A stretch of 64,000 nucleotides of DNA, from positions 4,666,624 through 4,730,623 of the forward strand of contig NZ_KV917369.1 in assembly GCF_002019595.1 (NCBI RefSeq). Reading direction: 5' to 3'. A program made the translations under genes and the position numbers. Below are positions 24,544 to 33,125 of this stretch, piece by piece. The notes under the pieces were generated by a model. The model was not told where the DNA came from, made no database searches, and saw only the letters and a list, made by a program, of their open reading frames with translations. Position 1 is the stretch's first letter. Every line of letters begins with the position of its first letter. Source of the stretch: Priestia abyssalis. Lineage in GTDB: Bacteria > Bacillota > Bacilli > Bacillales > Bacillaceae_H.

Positions 24544-26683
24544 GTTCTTTCACCTTTTCTTTCTTTAATTCCGGATATTCTATTCGTGAATGAAATATCC
24601 CGTTTAGAGTCTCACAAAGATTTGTGGCTACAAGCTCCAATTCTTTAAGCGTAATGTCACATTCATTAAACTGTTCATCTTGTAAGCGGTCTTTAATAAT
24701 ATTCCTGACGAGCGCCTCAATTTTTTCCGGGGTCGGATTCGGTAAAGAGCGGACAGCCGCTTCTACACTGTCGGCAATCCCGACTACGGCCGACTCCTTT
24801 GTTTGGGCTTTAGGTCCGGGATAACGATAATCGCTTTCAGCCACATCGGCATCAGCTTGTTCCAACGCTTTATGATAAAAATACTTCAACAAGGTTGTCC
24901 CGTGATGCTGTTCGGCGATATCAACAATTTCCTTTGGAAGCTTGTGCTTTCTTAAGATATCTGCCCCTTCTGTAGCATGAGCGATGATAATGTTTTTACT
25001 GACTTCCGGAGCAAGCTTATCATGGGGATTTTTACCCCCCAGCTGATTTTCGATAAAATACTGCGGTCTTCTTGTCTTTCCTATATCATGATAATAAGCG
25101 CCGACTCTAGCCAACAATCCGTTTGCTCCTATGGCTTCGCACGCTGAATCGGATAGATTTGCGACCATCACGCTATGGTGATAGGTTCCAGGCGTTTCCG
25201 TAAGGATTTTTCGCAGCAAAGGATGATTGGGATTGGACAGCTCGATTAATTTCATGGTAGATAAAATGCCAAATCCCGCTTCAAAGAATGGCAGCAATCC
25301 GATTGTGAGTACTGCTGCAATTACTCCCGAAGCAATTCCCATTAGACCGTAATAACTAAGTTCAACACTATCAAAATGTCCATTTTTAATTAATAAAATT
25401 GATAAAATAACTATAATATTAACAAATGAGATAAACAATCCGGCTTGAAGGATTTTAGATCGGCGATGTTGCTGACTTAAGAACAATACCCCGGCCAGGC
25501 TGCTTACCAATAAATAAATGCCCACGTATACATTAAAAGCAGTCGTTACCCCGCCATTAAAAATAACGCTTCCACAAATGGATAACATAATACTGGAGAT
25601 AACAGCCAACCGTTCATTGAGCAGCATACGAATCAGCAATCCCCCCGCTGCTACCGGAGCCAGGAACCCAATTTCAGATATTTCAATACCTTGAAACAAG
25701 CTCAATATCTTCATAATCAATATCGTAACCGTAAAAACAATCACATACAGTAAGAGAGATCTATCTGCATTCACCGTTAAACCTTTAACATAATGCATGA
25801 CGAAACTAATCATAATAACAATGAGCAGCAATAATCCGACAAGCGGTTGAACAGCATGATCACGATCTAATAGACCGACCAGTTTCAGTTGACGGTAAAT
25901 ATCAGTAGTAATTAGCTGCCCTTCTTCTACAATCATTTGTCCTTGCTTAATTCTTACAGGTTCAATCCGCTCACCGGCTTCTTGGCGATTTTCAGCCGTT
26001 TTATTTGGATCATAGACTACGTTAGGAATAATGGCAAACTGTGCAACATCATACATTGCTTTTTTAAGTTCATTGCTTACGTTCGTATAAATAAGCTGAT
26101 TTTGGACTTGTTTCTTTTTGCTTTCTACATCACTAACGGTAATCCTGTCTTTCATTACACTATGGACTGCGGTTACAACAGCGTCTTTGGCAATTTTCAA
26201 TTCTTCCCGATTCGCTTGCAGCAATTGGCTTATCGTTTCTTCCGATAAGCTTTTTCCTATATTTGAAGGTAATTTTTCATTAAGGATTTTTTGTTGTTTC
26301 TTCAACCTTTCTTCCGCTGTCCATGTTTCTTGTTCGGGAGATTCGGCAATCTCATTATTGACTTCTAAAATAAAATCAAATATGGACCCTGCCAAATCGA
26401 CCCGGTTTTGGGCATAGTCCGTTTTTAAGGTATAGACATCTTTAACAGCATCCTCTGCTTCCTTCCGTTTTTTTTCCGTACTTTCTTTATCCTCTACAGC
26501 AATGGGTGAATAAACCGTCTGAGGCGAAACAGAAAACAGGCGCAAATCCAATTCCTCAGGCTTAATATTACTATACATCATCGCATACATAATAATTCCA
26601 AGAAGTGTATATAAACCAATATGGACTAATTTAAAGCGATCCATTTGGGCGGCAGTCAGTTTCATAAACCTCCAATTTGACAC
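24530..26683 (-). CDS. pgpH: Cyclic di-AMP phosphodiesterase PgpH (7TM-HD)
   Basis: The 717-residue membrane protein hydrolyses c-di-AMP. Its layout is one N-terminal helix (about 18-38), a large extracellular 7TMR-HDED-type domain (about 40-280), seven membrane helices (about 285-475), and a cytoplasmic HD domain with YHHSVMVANL, YYHDIGKTRRPQYF, IIAHATEGADIL and EQHHGTTLLKYFY. GTG start with AAAGGAG nine bases away. First gene of the pgpH-ybeY-dgkA-cdd-era run. Located as yqfF in B. subtilis. Confidence 0.94.
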   Translation of the reverse strand: MSNWRFMKLTAAQMDRFKLVHIGLYTLLGIIMYAMMYSNIKPEELDLRLFSVSPQTVYSPIAVEDKESTEKKRKEAEDAVKDVYTLKTDYAQNRVDLAGSIFDFILEVNNEIAESPEQETWTAEERLKKQQKILNEKLPSNIGKSLSEETISQLLQANREELKIAKDAVVTAVHSVMKDRITVSDVESKKKQVQNQLIYTNVSNELKKAMYDVAQFAIIPNVVYDPNKTAENRQEAGERIEPVRIKQGQMIVEEGQLITTDIYRQLKLVGLLDRDHAVQPLVGLLLLIVIMISFVMHYVKGLTVNADRSLLLYVIVFTVTILIMKILSLFQGIEISEIGFLAPVAAGGLLIRMLLNERLAVISSIMLSICGSVIFNGGVTTAFNVYVGIYLLVSSLAGVLFLSQQHRRSKILQAGLFISFVNIIVILSILLIKNGHFDSVELSYYGLMGIASGVIAAVLTIGLLPFFEAGFGILSTMKLIELSNPNHPLLRKILTETPGTYHHSVMVANLSDSACEAIGANGLLARVGAYYHDIGKTRRPQYFIENQLGGKNPHDKLAPEVSKNIIIAHATEGADILRKHKLPKEIVDIAEQHHGTTLLKYFYHKALEQADADVAESDYRYPGPKAQTKESAVVGIADSVEAAVRSLPNPTPEKIEALVRNIIKDRLQDEQFNECDITLKELELVATNLCETLNGIFHSRIEYPELKKEKVKEHVGH

Positions 26684-26710
26684 CTGGTATGTCTCCTTTC
26701 AAAGAAAATA

Positions 26711-26733
26711 GACCCTAGAAAGGCAGGGTCTTA
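26711..26733 (-). terminator. Small hairpin at the end of phoH
   Basis: AGACCCT and AGGGTCT form a 7-bp stem over AGAAAGGC, overlapping the phoH stop on the minus strand. Probably a weak terminator or attenuator between phoH and pgpH. Confidence 0.45.
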
Positions 26734-27693
26734 TGCTTCATGCTTTTCATACGCTTCAATAATACGGCCGACTAATGGATGGCGAACGACGTCTGACTGT
26801 TCTAAATGTACAAAGGCTATTCCCTTGACCTCCTTTAATATACCTTGAGTAACGGCGAGGCCCGACTTAACCCCTTTAGGCAAGTCCACTTGCGAAATAT
26901 CTCCCGTAATGACCATTTTAGACCCGAATCCCAGCCTTGTTAAAAACATTTTCATTTGTGCAGGTGTTGTATTTTGGGCTTCATCCAAAATAACAAACGC
27001 ATCATCCAATGTTCTCCCCCTCATATATGCCAGTGGAGCAATTTCGATGACTCCCCGTTCAATTAAACGCTGTGTATGCTCCATTCCTAAAATATCATGA
27101 AGGGCATCATATAAAGGCCGAAGATAGGGATCCACTTTCTCCTTTAAATCTCCCGGCAAAAACCCTAAACTTTCTCCTGCTTCGACCGCCGGCCTCGTTA
27201 GGATAATTCGTTTAATGTTTCCATTTTTCAAGGCATTGACAGCCATCACCACTGCTAAATAGGTTTTTCCTGTTCCGGCAGGACCAATCCCAAAAATTAA
27301 ATCCTTTGTTCGAATAGCTGATACGTATTGTTTTTGACCTAACGTTTTGATGCGAATGGATTTCCCTTTCACATTTTTCGCAATTTCTTCGTTATACATA
27401 TCGGCAAAGAATTCAATCGTTCCGTTTTTTGCCATTTTTATTGCATACAACACATCTCGTTCCGAAATAGAAATGTTTCGACGAATGATAATTAAAAGCT
27501 TTTTTAAGATTTCATTTGCAAGCTCCACTTGTCGTGAATCGCCGGAAATCGTAATTCCTTCACCTCGTGAAACGATTGATACCTGCATTTCTTCTTCAAT
27601 TCTTCTTAGATGGATATCTTGGATACCAAATAGGGCAATCGCTTCATTATGATTTTCAAGTTGCAAGTTAGTTGTAACAATCTGTTCTGCCAT
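26731..27693 (-). CDS. phoH: PhoH-like ATPase
   Basis: The 320-residue cytosolic ATPase of the PhoH family has Walker A in GIGPAGTGKTYLAVVMAVNA near residue 135 and Walker B in DAFVILDEAQNTTPAQMKMF near 231. An N-terminal region (1-115) ends before RIKTLGQKQYVSAI. The family is linked by context to RNA metabolism; its exact role is unsettled. It begins 3 bp behind yqfD, and its ribosome binding site (AAGGAG) lies in the yqfD stop region, so the two are co-translated. Confidence 0.93.
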   Translation of the reverse strand: MAEQIVTTNLQLENHNEAIALFGIQDIHLRRIEEEMQVSIVSRGEGITISGDSRQVELANEILKKLLIIIRRNISISERDVLYAIKMAKNGTIEFFADMYNEEIAKNVKGKSIRIKTLGQKQYVSAIRTKDLIFGIGPAGTGKTYLAVVMAVNALKNGNIKRIILTRPAVEAGESLGFLPGDLKEKVDPYLRPLYDALHDILGMEHTQRLIERGVIEIAPLAYMRGRTLDDAFVILDEAQNTTPAQMKMFLTRLGFGSKMVITGDISQVDLPKGVKSGLAVTQGILKEVKGIAFVHLEQSDVVRHPLVGRIIEAYEKHEA

Positions 27694-27696
27694 TCC

Positions 27697-28887
27697 TCAA
27701 TCTCCTTGGATAATTGGTTGAGTCGTTGTAATGTTTTCTATAACTTGGTAATATATCGTTAACTTTACTTTACCATTGTCATTAGTTTGGTGCAAAACTT
27801 TTTCATTTTTAACCTTAGCATCTGCATCTAATTTCGAAATTAATTCATTTCGGCCAATTTCTTTTCCTTGTTGAACAGCCTGTTCAATGTTGTACTTCCT
27901 TGTAACCATCTCTTCTTCTCTCACCGTCACTGTTTCATACGCTAAAGGCAGTTTCCATTTGAAAAAGTAAAGCGGTTTTTTCAGCTCTTCTACTTTTTCT
28001 TTTTTATATTTTTCATTTTGGAAAAATCCCCAAACCGGAATTTTGATATTTCCAATATGCAAAGCGTGTTTCGTAAAGCTCTTTCCAGTTAACACGCGGA
28101 AATTCGTTTTTAACGGAATTTCCACCACAGATGTGTACCATATTTCCCCATAAATTTCTCCTTTTGCCCCAACGACACGTTCATAGTCCTCTTTTCCGAT
28201 GACTCCAGACACCAGAAGCTGACCTGGCTGCACAACATCATTAACCTTCACCAAAGGTTGTCCGTTTTCGACAAACAACTTGGCGATGACCGCTTTCTTT
28301 TTAGCTACGAGATGGCTGGGAGAAACAGATTTAGGCTGTTTAGGCTTATTTTTTTCTACCACTTGGAAATGAAAAGACGTGCCTCTTAGTTCCACCCCTA
28401 CCCAAGTAAGGTTGTGAATATTATTCGTCAATTTCCTCTGAATCGATTCGGGATCTTTTACAAAGAACTGGAGTTTCCCCTTCTTCACTCCCATTTTGTT
28501 CAGTTCTTTTAAAATTTGATGCTCTGTATGGGGCTTCGCTCCTTTAATTTCAATAGACCAGATCATGTTGGATAACAGCATGATCACTAAAAGGAAAGCT
28601 CCTATTCCTATTACGAATCCCCCATTTTTCCACATTCGTTTTGTTAAAAAAGGCAAGCCCCGTTTATAGGAAAAATAAATTTTGCACTCACTTTGACGAA
28701 CAATCGAACGAATGGTAGAAATATCCTTTAATAAAATCGTTGCTCTGACACATTCTTCATCTAGACGCTTAATGTTCGTCAACAAAAGCTCCTGACGAAA
28801 ACAATGATTCAAAAAACGCTCAATCCCTTTTCCTTTAATCGTGATGGTCACGATACCGGTTATAAAGTTTGTCCATTGGTTCTTCAT
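27697..28887 (-). CDS. yqfD: Sporulation protein YqfD
   Basis: The 396-residue YqfD/SpoIV-type protein has an N-terminal cytoplasmic domain of about 90 residues and one membrane helix (GGFVIGIGAFLLVIMLLSNMIW, about 88-109). A large outer domain contains GVELRGTSFHFQVVEKN and VNDVVQPGQLLVSGVIG. In B. subtilis yqfCD belong to the mother-cell sigma-E regulon. It lies 16 bp behind yqfC and ahead of phoH. Confidence 0.9.
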   Translation of the reverse strand: MKNQWTNFITGIVTITIKGKGIERFLNHCFRQELLLTNIKRLDEECVRATILLKDISTIRSIVRQSECKIYFSYKRGLPFLTKRMWKNGGFVIGIGAFLLVIMLLSNMIWSIEIKGAKPHTEHQILKELNKMGVKKGKLQFFVKDPESIQRKLTNNIHNLTWVGVELRGTSFHFQVVEKNKPKQPKSVSPSHLVAKKKAVIAKLFVENGQPLVKVNDVVQPGQLLVSGVIGKEDYERVVGAKGEIYGEIWYTSVVEIPLKTNFRVLTGKSFTKHALHIGNIKIPVWGFFQNEKYKKEKVEELKKPLYFFKWKLPLAYETVTVREEEMVTRKYNIEQAVQQGKEIGRNELISKLDADAKVKNEKVLHQTNDNGKVKLTIYYQVIENITTTQPIIQGD

Positions 28888-28903
28888 CGTGCTCCTCCTC
28901 TAC

Positions 28904-29188
28904 CTACTCTTCTAAATAAAGCACTTGGCCAATTTTTCCTTCGAGCACAATCTCCTCTGGCATGATCACCTTAATGACAAGTTCCTGACCTTTGATTAAC
29001 AGTTGGCCCTGCTTTAACAAAATGCGGATTTCTTTATCTGAAAAGGCTAATAACCCTTTATGATTTTCAATATACACATGAATTTGGCCGACCATTGTGA
29101 CACGCGGGAGATCTGTCAATACATCAGCGGGTAGTTCCATTTTTCTCGTAATCCAATTTTTCATCTGTTGTTTCCATGATTTAGCCAT
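28904..29188 (-). CDS. yqfC: Sporulation protein YqfC
   Basis: The 94-residue protein has the typical YqfC start, a basic helix followed by MELPADVLTDLPRVTMVGQI and a beta-rich remainder (KGLLAFSDKEIRILLKQGQL, VLEGKIGQVLYLEE). In B. subtilis it is a sigma-E-controlled sporulation protein of unknown biochemical role. Its ribosome binding site GAAAGGGGG lies inside the right arm of a strong hairpin (29197-29230), so translation should depend on opening it. Confidence 0.9.
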   Translation of the reverse strand: MAKSWKQQMKNWITRKMELPADVLTDLPRVTMVGQIHVYIENHKGLLAFSDKEIRILLKQGQLLIKGQELVIKVIMPEEIVLEGKIGQVLYLEE

Positions 29189-29196
29189 AAAAAGAA

Positions 29197-29230
29197 CCCC
29201 CTTTCATCTCATATTTATGAGAAAAGGGGG
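29197..29230 (-). terminator. Hairpin containing the yqfC ribosome binding site
   Basis: On the minus strand CCCCCTTTTCTCAT pairs with ATGAG and GAAAGGGGG around an AAAT loop with one 2-nt bulge, followed by TTCTTTTT and the yqfC ATG. It can act as a terminator for the gene at 29248 and also bury the yqfC ribosome binding site. Confidence 0.7.
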
Positions 29231-29247
29231 CTTTGTATCACTTCAAT

Positions 29248-29661
29248 TTATTTTCTTTTTGCTTTTGGAGGACTCAAAATTTCAGACCAAATCACTCCTT
29301 GAACCACTTGCTTTTTAGAAAAAGACAATGTTTTTTTAGCGCGACTTTCTCTTATTCTTTGCGCTTTCACCGTTAGGAGCGGAGCAGAAGTTTGTCTGTC
29401 GTGAAGCACAGGCTTAGGTTTACTAAGCGCTTTTGCCTCTTCTAATTTAGCTTGAATGGATGCAGATTGTTTTTTAAACTGTTTAGCCCGCTCTACTTCC
29501 TTTCGAATATCAATTTCACTTCTTTTCGGCTCTAAAGAGCGTTTAGTTTTTTGATCTGTTTTCGATTGTTCGCCGTATCTTTTAAAAATATTAAAGATAA
29601 AACCGATCACGATAACTAAAATAAAGGCATTGCTTATTAAAAAATCAAATAGTAGGTTCAT
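29248..29661 (-). CDS. Unrecognised small membrane-anchored basic protein
   Basis: The 137-residue protein has an N-terminal hydrophobic helix (LISNAFILVIVIGFIFNIF, about 8-26). About 110 basic, coiled-coil-like residues follow (EVERAKQFKKQSASIQAKLEEA), then a short conserved-looking end VVQGVIWSEILSPPKAKRK. The ATG has AAGGGGGGA upstream. It occupies the place of yqfB in B. subtilis but is about twice as long and does not look like it. Its position between floA and yqfCD suggests an envelope role; function is unknown. Confidence 0.7.
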   Translation of the reverse strand: MNLLFDFLISNAFILVIVIGFIFNIFKRYGEQSKTDQKTKRSLEPKRSEIDIRKEVERAKQFKKQSASIQAKLEEAKALSKPKPVLHDRQTSAPLLTVKAQRIRESRAKKTLSFSKKQVVQGVIWSEILSPPKAKRK

Positions 29662-29846
29662 GAAAAATCCCCCCTTAAACTAAAGCCGTCCTTCACCCGG
29701 ACGAAGGGGTTTCGATTCACAGGATATGTGCGATCGAAGAAATCTAAATTGATATCGCCCCGCCATTTTTACCGCGGCATCCCGGCGATGCTGTGCAACC
29801 CTGAGTGATTGTTGAACTTATTAAGCTCTTATAGGCTCAATAATGA

Positions 29847-30836
29847 TTATTTTTCATCTTCTTCATCTTCTTTTGTAGCTTTACCGATTGAATTGCGCAT
29901 ATCTGTATCCGCCATTACGTTTTTAAAATTCATATAATCCATTACACCTATATTTCCCGAACGCAGCGCTTCCGCCATAGCTAGAGGAACTTGTGCCTCC
30001 GCTTCCACTACTTTCGCATGCATTTCTTCGACACGTGCGCGCATTTCTTGTTCTTGTGCCACCGCCATCGCACGGCGCTCTTCCGCCTTCGCTTGGGCAA
30101 TGTTTTTGTCCGCTTCCGCCTGGTCAATTTGAAGCACGGCACCGATATTTTTGCCAATATCAATATCGGCAATATCAATCGACAAAATTTCAAATGCTGT
30201 TCCGGAATCCAACCCCTTGTTTAACACCGTCTGAGAAATCAAATCAGGGTTTTCTAGTACTTTTTTATGATTGTCAGAAGAACCAATCGTACTAACAATC
30301 CCTTCACCTACACGGGCAACAATTGTATCTTCGCCTGCTCCCCCGACTAAACGTTCAATATTGGCGCGTACAGTAATTCTCGCTTTTGCCTTCACTTCAA
30401 TTCCATCCATCGCTACGCCGGCGATGAACGGTGTTTCAATTACCTTTGGATTTACACTCATTTGTACAGCTTCCAATACATCACGACCAGCTAAGTCGAT
30501 AGCAGCGCAACGCTCAAAGCTCAATTCGATGTTTGCACGATGTGCTGCAATTAATGCATTCACAACCCGGTCTACGTTTCCTCCTGCCAAATAGTGGCTT
30601 TCCAATTGATTAATGCTAACATCCAGGCCCGCTTTACTCGCCTTGATTAAAGGATTGACAACGCGAGACGGAATAACACGACGCAGTCTCATTCCAATCA
30701 GCGTAAAGATGCTGATGCGCACGCCCGCTGCTAATGCAGAAATCCACAGCATAACAGGAACGAATGTGAAAAACACCCCTAACAGAATAACTGCTAAACC
30801 TACTCCGATAAAAAATAATAAATTTCCTACTAACAT
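29847..30836 (-). CDS. floA: Flotillin-like membrane scaffold FloA
   Basis: The 329-residue protein organises functional membrane microdomains. An N-terminal membrane hairpin (LLFFIGVGLAVILLGVFFTFVPVMLWISALAAG) is followed by an SPFH-like region. A helical Ala/Glu-rich section with repeated alanine-glutamate stretches (AQAKAEERRAMAVAQEQEMR) allows oligomerisation. The sequence is typical of the YqfA group of bacterial flotillin-like proteins. It follows yqeZ by 19 bp, the conserved nfeD-floA pair. The 185-bp gap 29662-29846 contains GC-rich, repeat-like sequence. Confidence 0.95.
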   Translation of the reverse strand: MLVGNLLFFIGVGLAVILLGVFFTFVPVMLWISALAAGVRISIFTLIGMRLRRVIPSRVVNPLIKASKAGLDVSINQLESHYLAGGNVDRVVNALIAAHRANIELSFERCAAIDLAGRDVLEAVQMSVNPKVIETPFIAGVAMDGIEVKAKARITVRANIERLVGGAGEDTIVARVGEGIVSTIGSSDNHKKVLENPDLISQTVLNKGLDSGTAFEILSIDIADIDIGKNIGAVLQIDQAEADKNIAQAKAEERRAMAVAQEQEMRARVEEMHAKVVEAEAQVPLAMAEALRSGNIGVMDYMNFKNVMADTDMRNSIGKATKEDEEDEK

Positions 30837-30855
30837 GTGTGTTACCTCCTTTTTA

Positions 30856-32178
30856 TTACAATTCTTCTATTTTTCGAACTACGATTCTAGAACCTTCCAC
30901 CTTGACAACTTTCACTCTCACACCTTTAGACAAATAGCTTCCTTCCGTCACGACATCCACATACTCTTCTTCAATCAACACCGTTCCCGAAGGACGCAAA
31001 GGGGTGATAGTCACACCTTCTTTACCAATTAATTCTATCCTATTTCGATTAGACACATAACCAGCTTCTGTATTCATGGAATCCGTTAAAATCACTTTTT
31101 GAAAGGCTACCAGCTTTTTCTTAAAAAATTTCATCATCACAACAGCCCCTCCAAGCGATATCACAACCGCAATTAAAATGGAAATTGCCATATGCACATA
31201 ATTATCCGAAGCCATAAAGAAACTTGCTATAACAGCTCCTATCCCTAAAATGCCAGCAATTCCTCCGACAAGGAAAAACTCTAAAATCAATAAGATGATG
31301 CCTATCACAAATAAGACAACAGCTTCTATTCCGGCTAACCCTGCTATTGTATGTCCATAGAAAAACAATAATAGAGAGGAAATCCCCATCGTTCCTGCAA
31401 GCCCAAAAGAAGGGGTGTATAATTCTAAAACCAGCCCTAGGCTGCCAATGGAGAGCAAAATAGGAATAACAACAGGATGAGTGACAAATCGCGCGACTTT
31501 TTCAGCCATGCTTTCCTCCATGTAAGTCACTTGGGCATTTTCTTTATTTACCTTTTTCAAAAGAGCTTTCAGATTAGCGACAGTCCCTTCAGAGTATCCA
31601 ACTTCTACCGCCTGATCTGCAGTCAAGGTCAAAAGCTTACCTTTTTCAGCATCATATTTTGGCAAATGTATGCTTTCATCTGCCATTGCCAAAGCATACA
31701 GCGGATTTCGTCCATTTTGTTCGGCCGCACTTTTCATCGCAGCATTCCAAAAGGATTGCGCTTTTTTGTCCGCCGCATCCCCTTGTTGATCAATGACCGC
31801 TGCAGAGCCAATCGTGGATCCCGGTGTCATATAAATCTCATCTGCGTTTAAAGCAATGTAAGCTCCTGCTGACAACGCTTTTTGATTGACCAATGCCACG
31901 TTAGGAATATCCGTTTCAGTCATGATTCTTCCTATTTCAGATGCTGCATCAACAGCTCCTCCAGGGGTGTTAATATCGAACACGATTAAATCTGCCTTTT
32001 GCTCTTTCGCCTCTTCAATACTTCTGTTTAAAAAAGCATACAATCCTTTTTCGACTGTTTCTTCTACTGGAATAACGTACACACGGCCGTTGTCAGCTTG
32101 GGCGAAAAAAAAGGACATTGAATACATAAAAAAAGAAACGAAACATATTACAGCATATATATACGCTCGCCTTTTCAC
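30856..32178 (-). CDS. yqeZ: NfeD-family membrane-bound serine protease YqeZ
   Basis: The GTG at 32178 was chosen because GAAAGGTGG lies 7 bp upstream and sits directly against the earlier GTG; it gives about 440 residues. The layout is a signal anchor (AVICFVSFFMYSMSFFFA), a ClpP-like protease domain with INTPGGAVDAASEIG and the nucleophile Ser in ALSAGAYIALNADEIYM, four or more membrane helices (about 235-350), and a C-terminal OB domain (IGKEGVTITPLRPSGTVLIE). NfeD proteins work with flotillin partners, here floA next door. Confidence 0.92.
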   Translation of the reverse strand: MKRRAYIYAVICFVSFFMYSMSFFFAQADNGRVYVIPVEETVEKGLYAFLNRSIEEAKEQKADLIVFDINTPGGAVDAASEIGRIMTETDIPNVALVNQKALSAGAYIALNADEIYMTPGSTIGSAAVIDQQGDAADKKAQSFWNAAMKSAAEQNGRNPLYALAMADESIHLPKYDAEKGKLLTLTADQAVEVGYSEGTVANLKALLKKVNKENAQVTYMEESMAEKVARFVTHPVVIPILLSIGSLGLVLELYTPSFGLAGTMGISSLLLFFYGHTIAGLAGIEAVVLFVIGIILLILEFFLVGGIAGILGIGAVIASFFMASDNYVHMAISILIAVVISLGGAVVMMKFFKKKLVAFQKVILTDSMNTEAGYVSNRNRIELIGKEGVTITPLRPSGTVLIEEEYVDVVTEGSYLSKGVRVKVVKVEGSRIVVRKIEEL

Positions 32179-32260
32179 TGTCACACCACCTTTCCTTTGA
32201 GCGACGAGTAGGATTTATTGACTATATATACGGTTAAAATAAAAAAGAGTTTCATTATGT

Positions 32261-32293
32261 ATAAAAAAAAGCCTTACTATATAGTAAGGCTTT
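32261..32293 (-). terminator. yqeY-rpsU terminator
   Basis: A perfect palindrome, AAAGCCTTACTAT followed by ATAGTAAGGCTTT, with a T run on the minus strand. It lies just after the yqeY stop. Confidence 0.75.
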
Positions 32294-32296
32294 CTT

Positions 32297-32740
32297 TTAT
32301 GACAAGTTCTGAAGAACAAGCTTATTGACAAGGGAGCCGTCCGCTTTGCCTTTTACTTTCGGCATAATCACGGCCATTACTTTCCCCATATCAGCTTTAG
32401 AGCTCGCTTGCACTTCCGCAATCGCTTCTTTAACAATTTCTGTTAATTCTTCTTCAGTGAGCTGCTTAGGCATGTAAATTTCTAGAACTGCTAGCTCATT
32501 CTGAATTTTATCAACAAGATCTTGACGACCTGCTTGTTCAAATTCGTGGAGGGAGTCTTTACGTTGCTTTAACTCACGAGAAATAATAGTTAACTCGTCT
32601 TCTTCTGTAAGCTCTCTACCTAGTTTGATAGCTTCATTTTGCAAAGAGGCTTTAACCATGCGAATAACGGAAAGTTTCTCTTTTTCCTTATTTTTCATCG
32701 CTTGTTTCATATCATCATTTAAACGCTCAAGAAGACTCAT
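32297..32740 (-). CDS. yqeY: GatB/YqeY domain protein
   Basis: The 147-residue helical protein is the free form of the YqeY domain also found at the end of GatB. Key segments are LNDDMKQAMKNKEKEKLSVIRM, YMPKQLTEEELTEIV and the conserved DMGKVMAVIMPKVKGKADGS. It is likely a tRNA-binding domain, but its job as a free protein is unknown. It is 14 bp behind rpsU and shares its transcript. Confidence 0.94.
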   Translation of the reverse strand: MSLLERLNDDMKQAMKNKEKEKLSVIRMVKASLQNEAIKLGRELTEEDELTIISRELKQRKDSLHEFEQAGRQDLVDKIQNELAVLEIYMPKQLTEEELTEIVKEAIAEVQASSKADMGKVMAVIMPKVKGKADGSLVNKLVLQNLS

Positions 32741-32754
32741 ACTTACACCCTCTT

Positions 32755-32928
32755 TTAGAATTTGCGTTTGCGAGCTGCTTCAGACTTCTTCTTACGTTTT
32801 ACGCTAGGCTTCTCATAGAATTCACGCTTTCTAGCCTCTTGTATAGTACCGCTTTTAGATACTGTACGTTTGAAGCGGCGAAGAGCATCCTCAAGCGATT
32901 CGTTTTTACGAACAACCGTTTTTGACAT
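32755..32928 (-). CDS. rpsU: 30S ribosomal protein S21
   Basis: The 57-residue basic protein starts MSKTVVRKNESLEDALRRF and ends RKKKSEAARKRKF. The longest frame adds 24 residues, but AGGGAGGGAATTAGA lies just before the internal ATG at 32928. S21 joins the small subunit near the anti-Shine-Dalgarno region. First gene of rpsU-yqeY. Confidence 0.98.
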   Translation of the reverse strand: MSKTVVRKNESLEDALRRFKRTVSKSGTIQEARKREFYEKPSVKRKKKSEAARKRKF

Positions 32929-33125
32929 TCTAATTCCCTCCCTCCGAACAAAACCACTAGCTTGAAAGTTAAAAGACATGAAAAGACATGTCTTTTGCAA
33001 TTATAGCGTACTGACTTCCTAAGGTCAACTCCTTTAAAGAAGAAATCCTTGTTTCACGATTAATTTTATTCCTTTGTCATACGAACGATAACTTGTCTAT
33101 AAAAATGGATAAAGAGGTGAATTGC

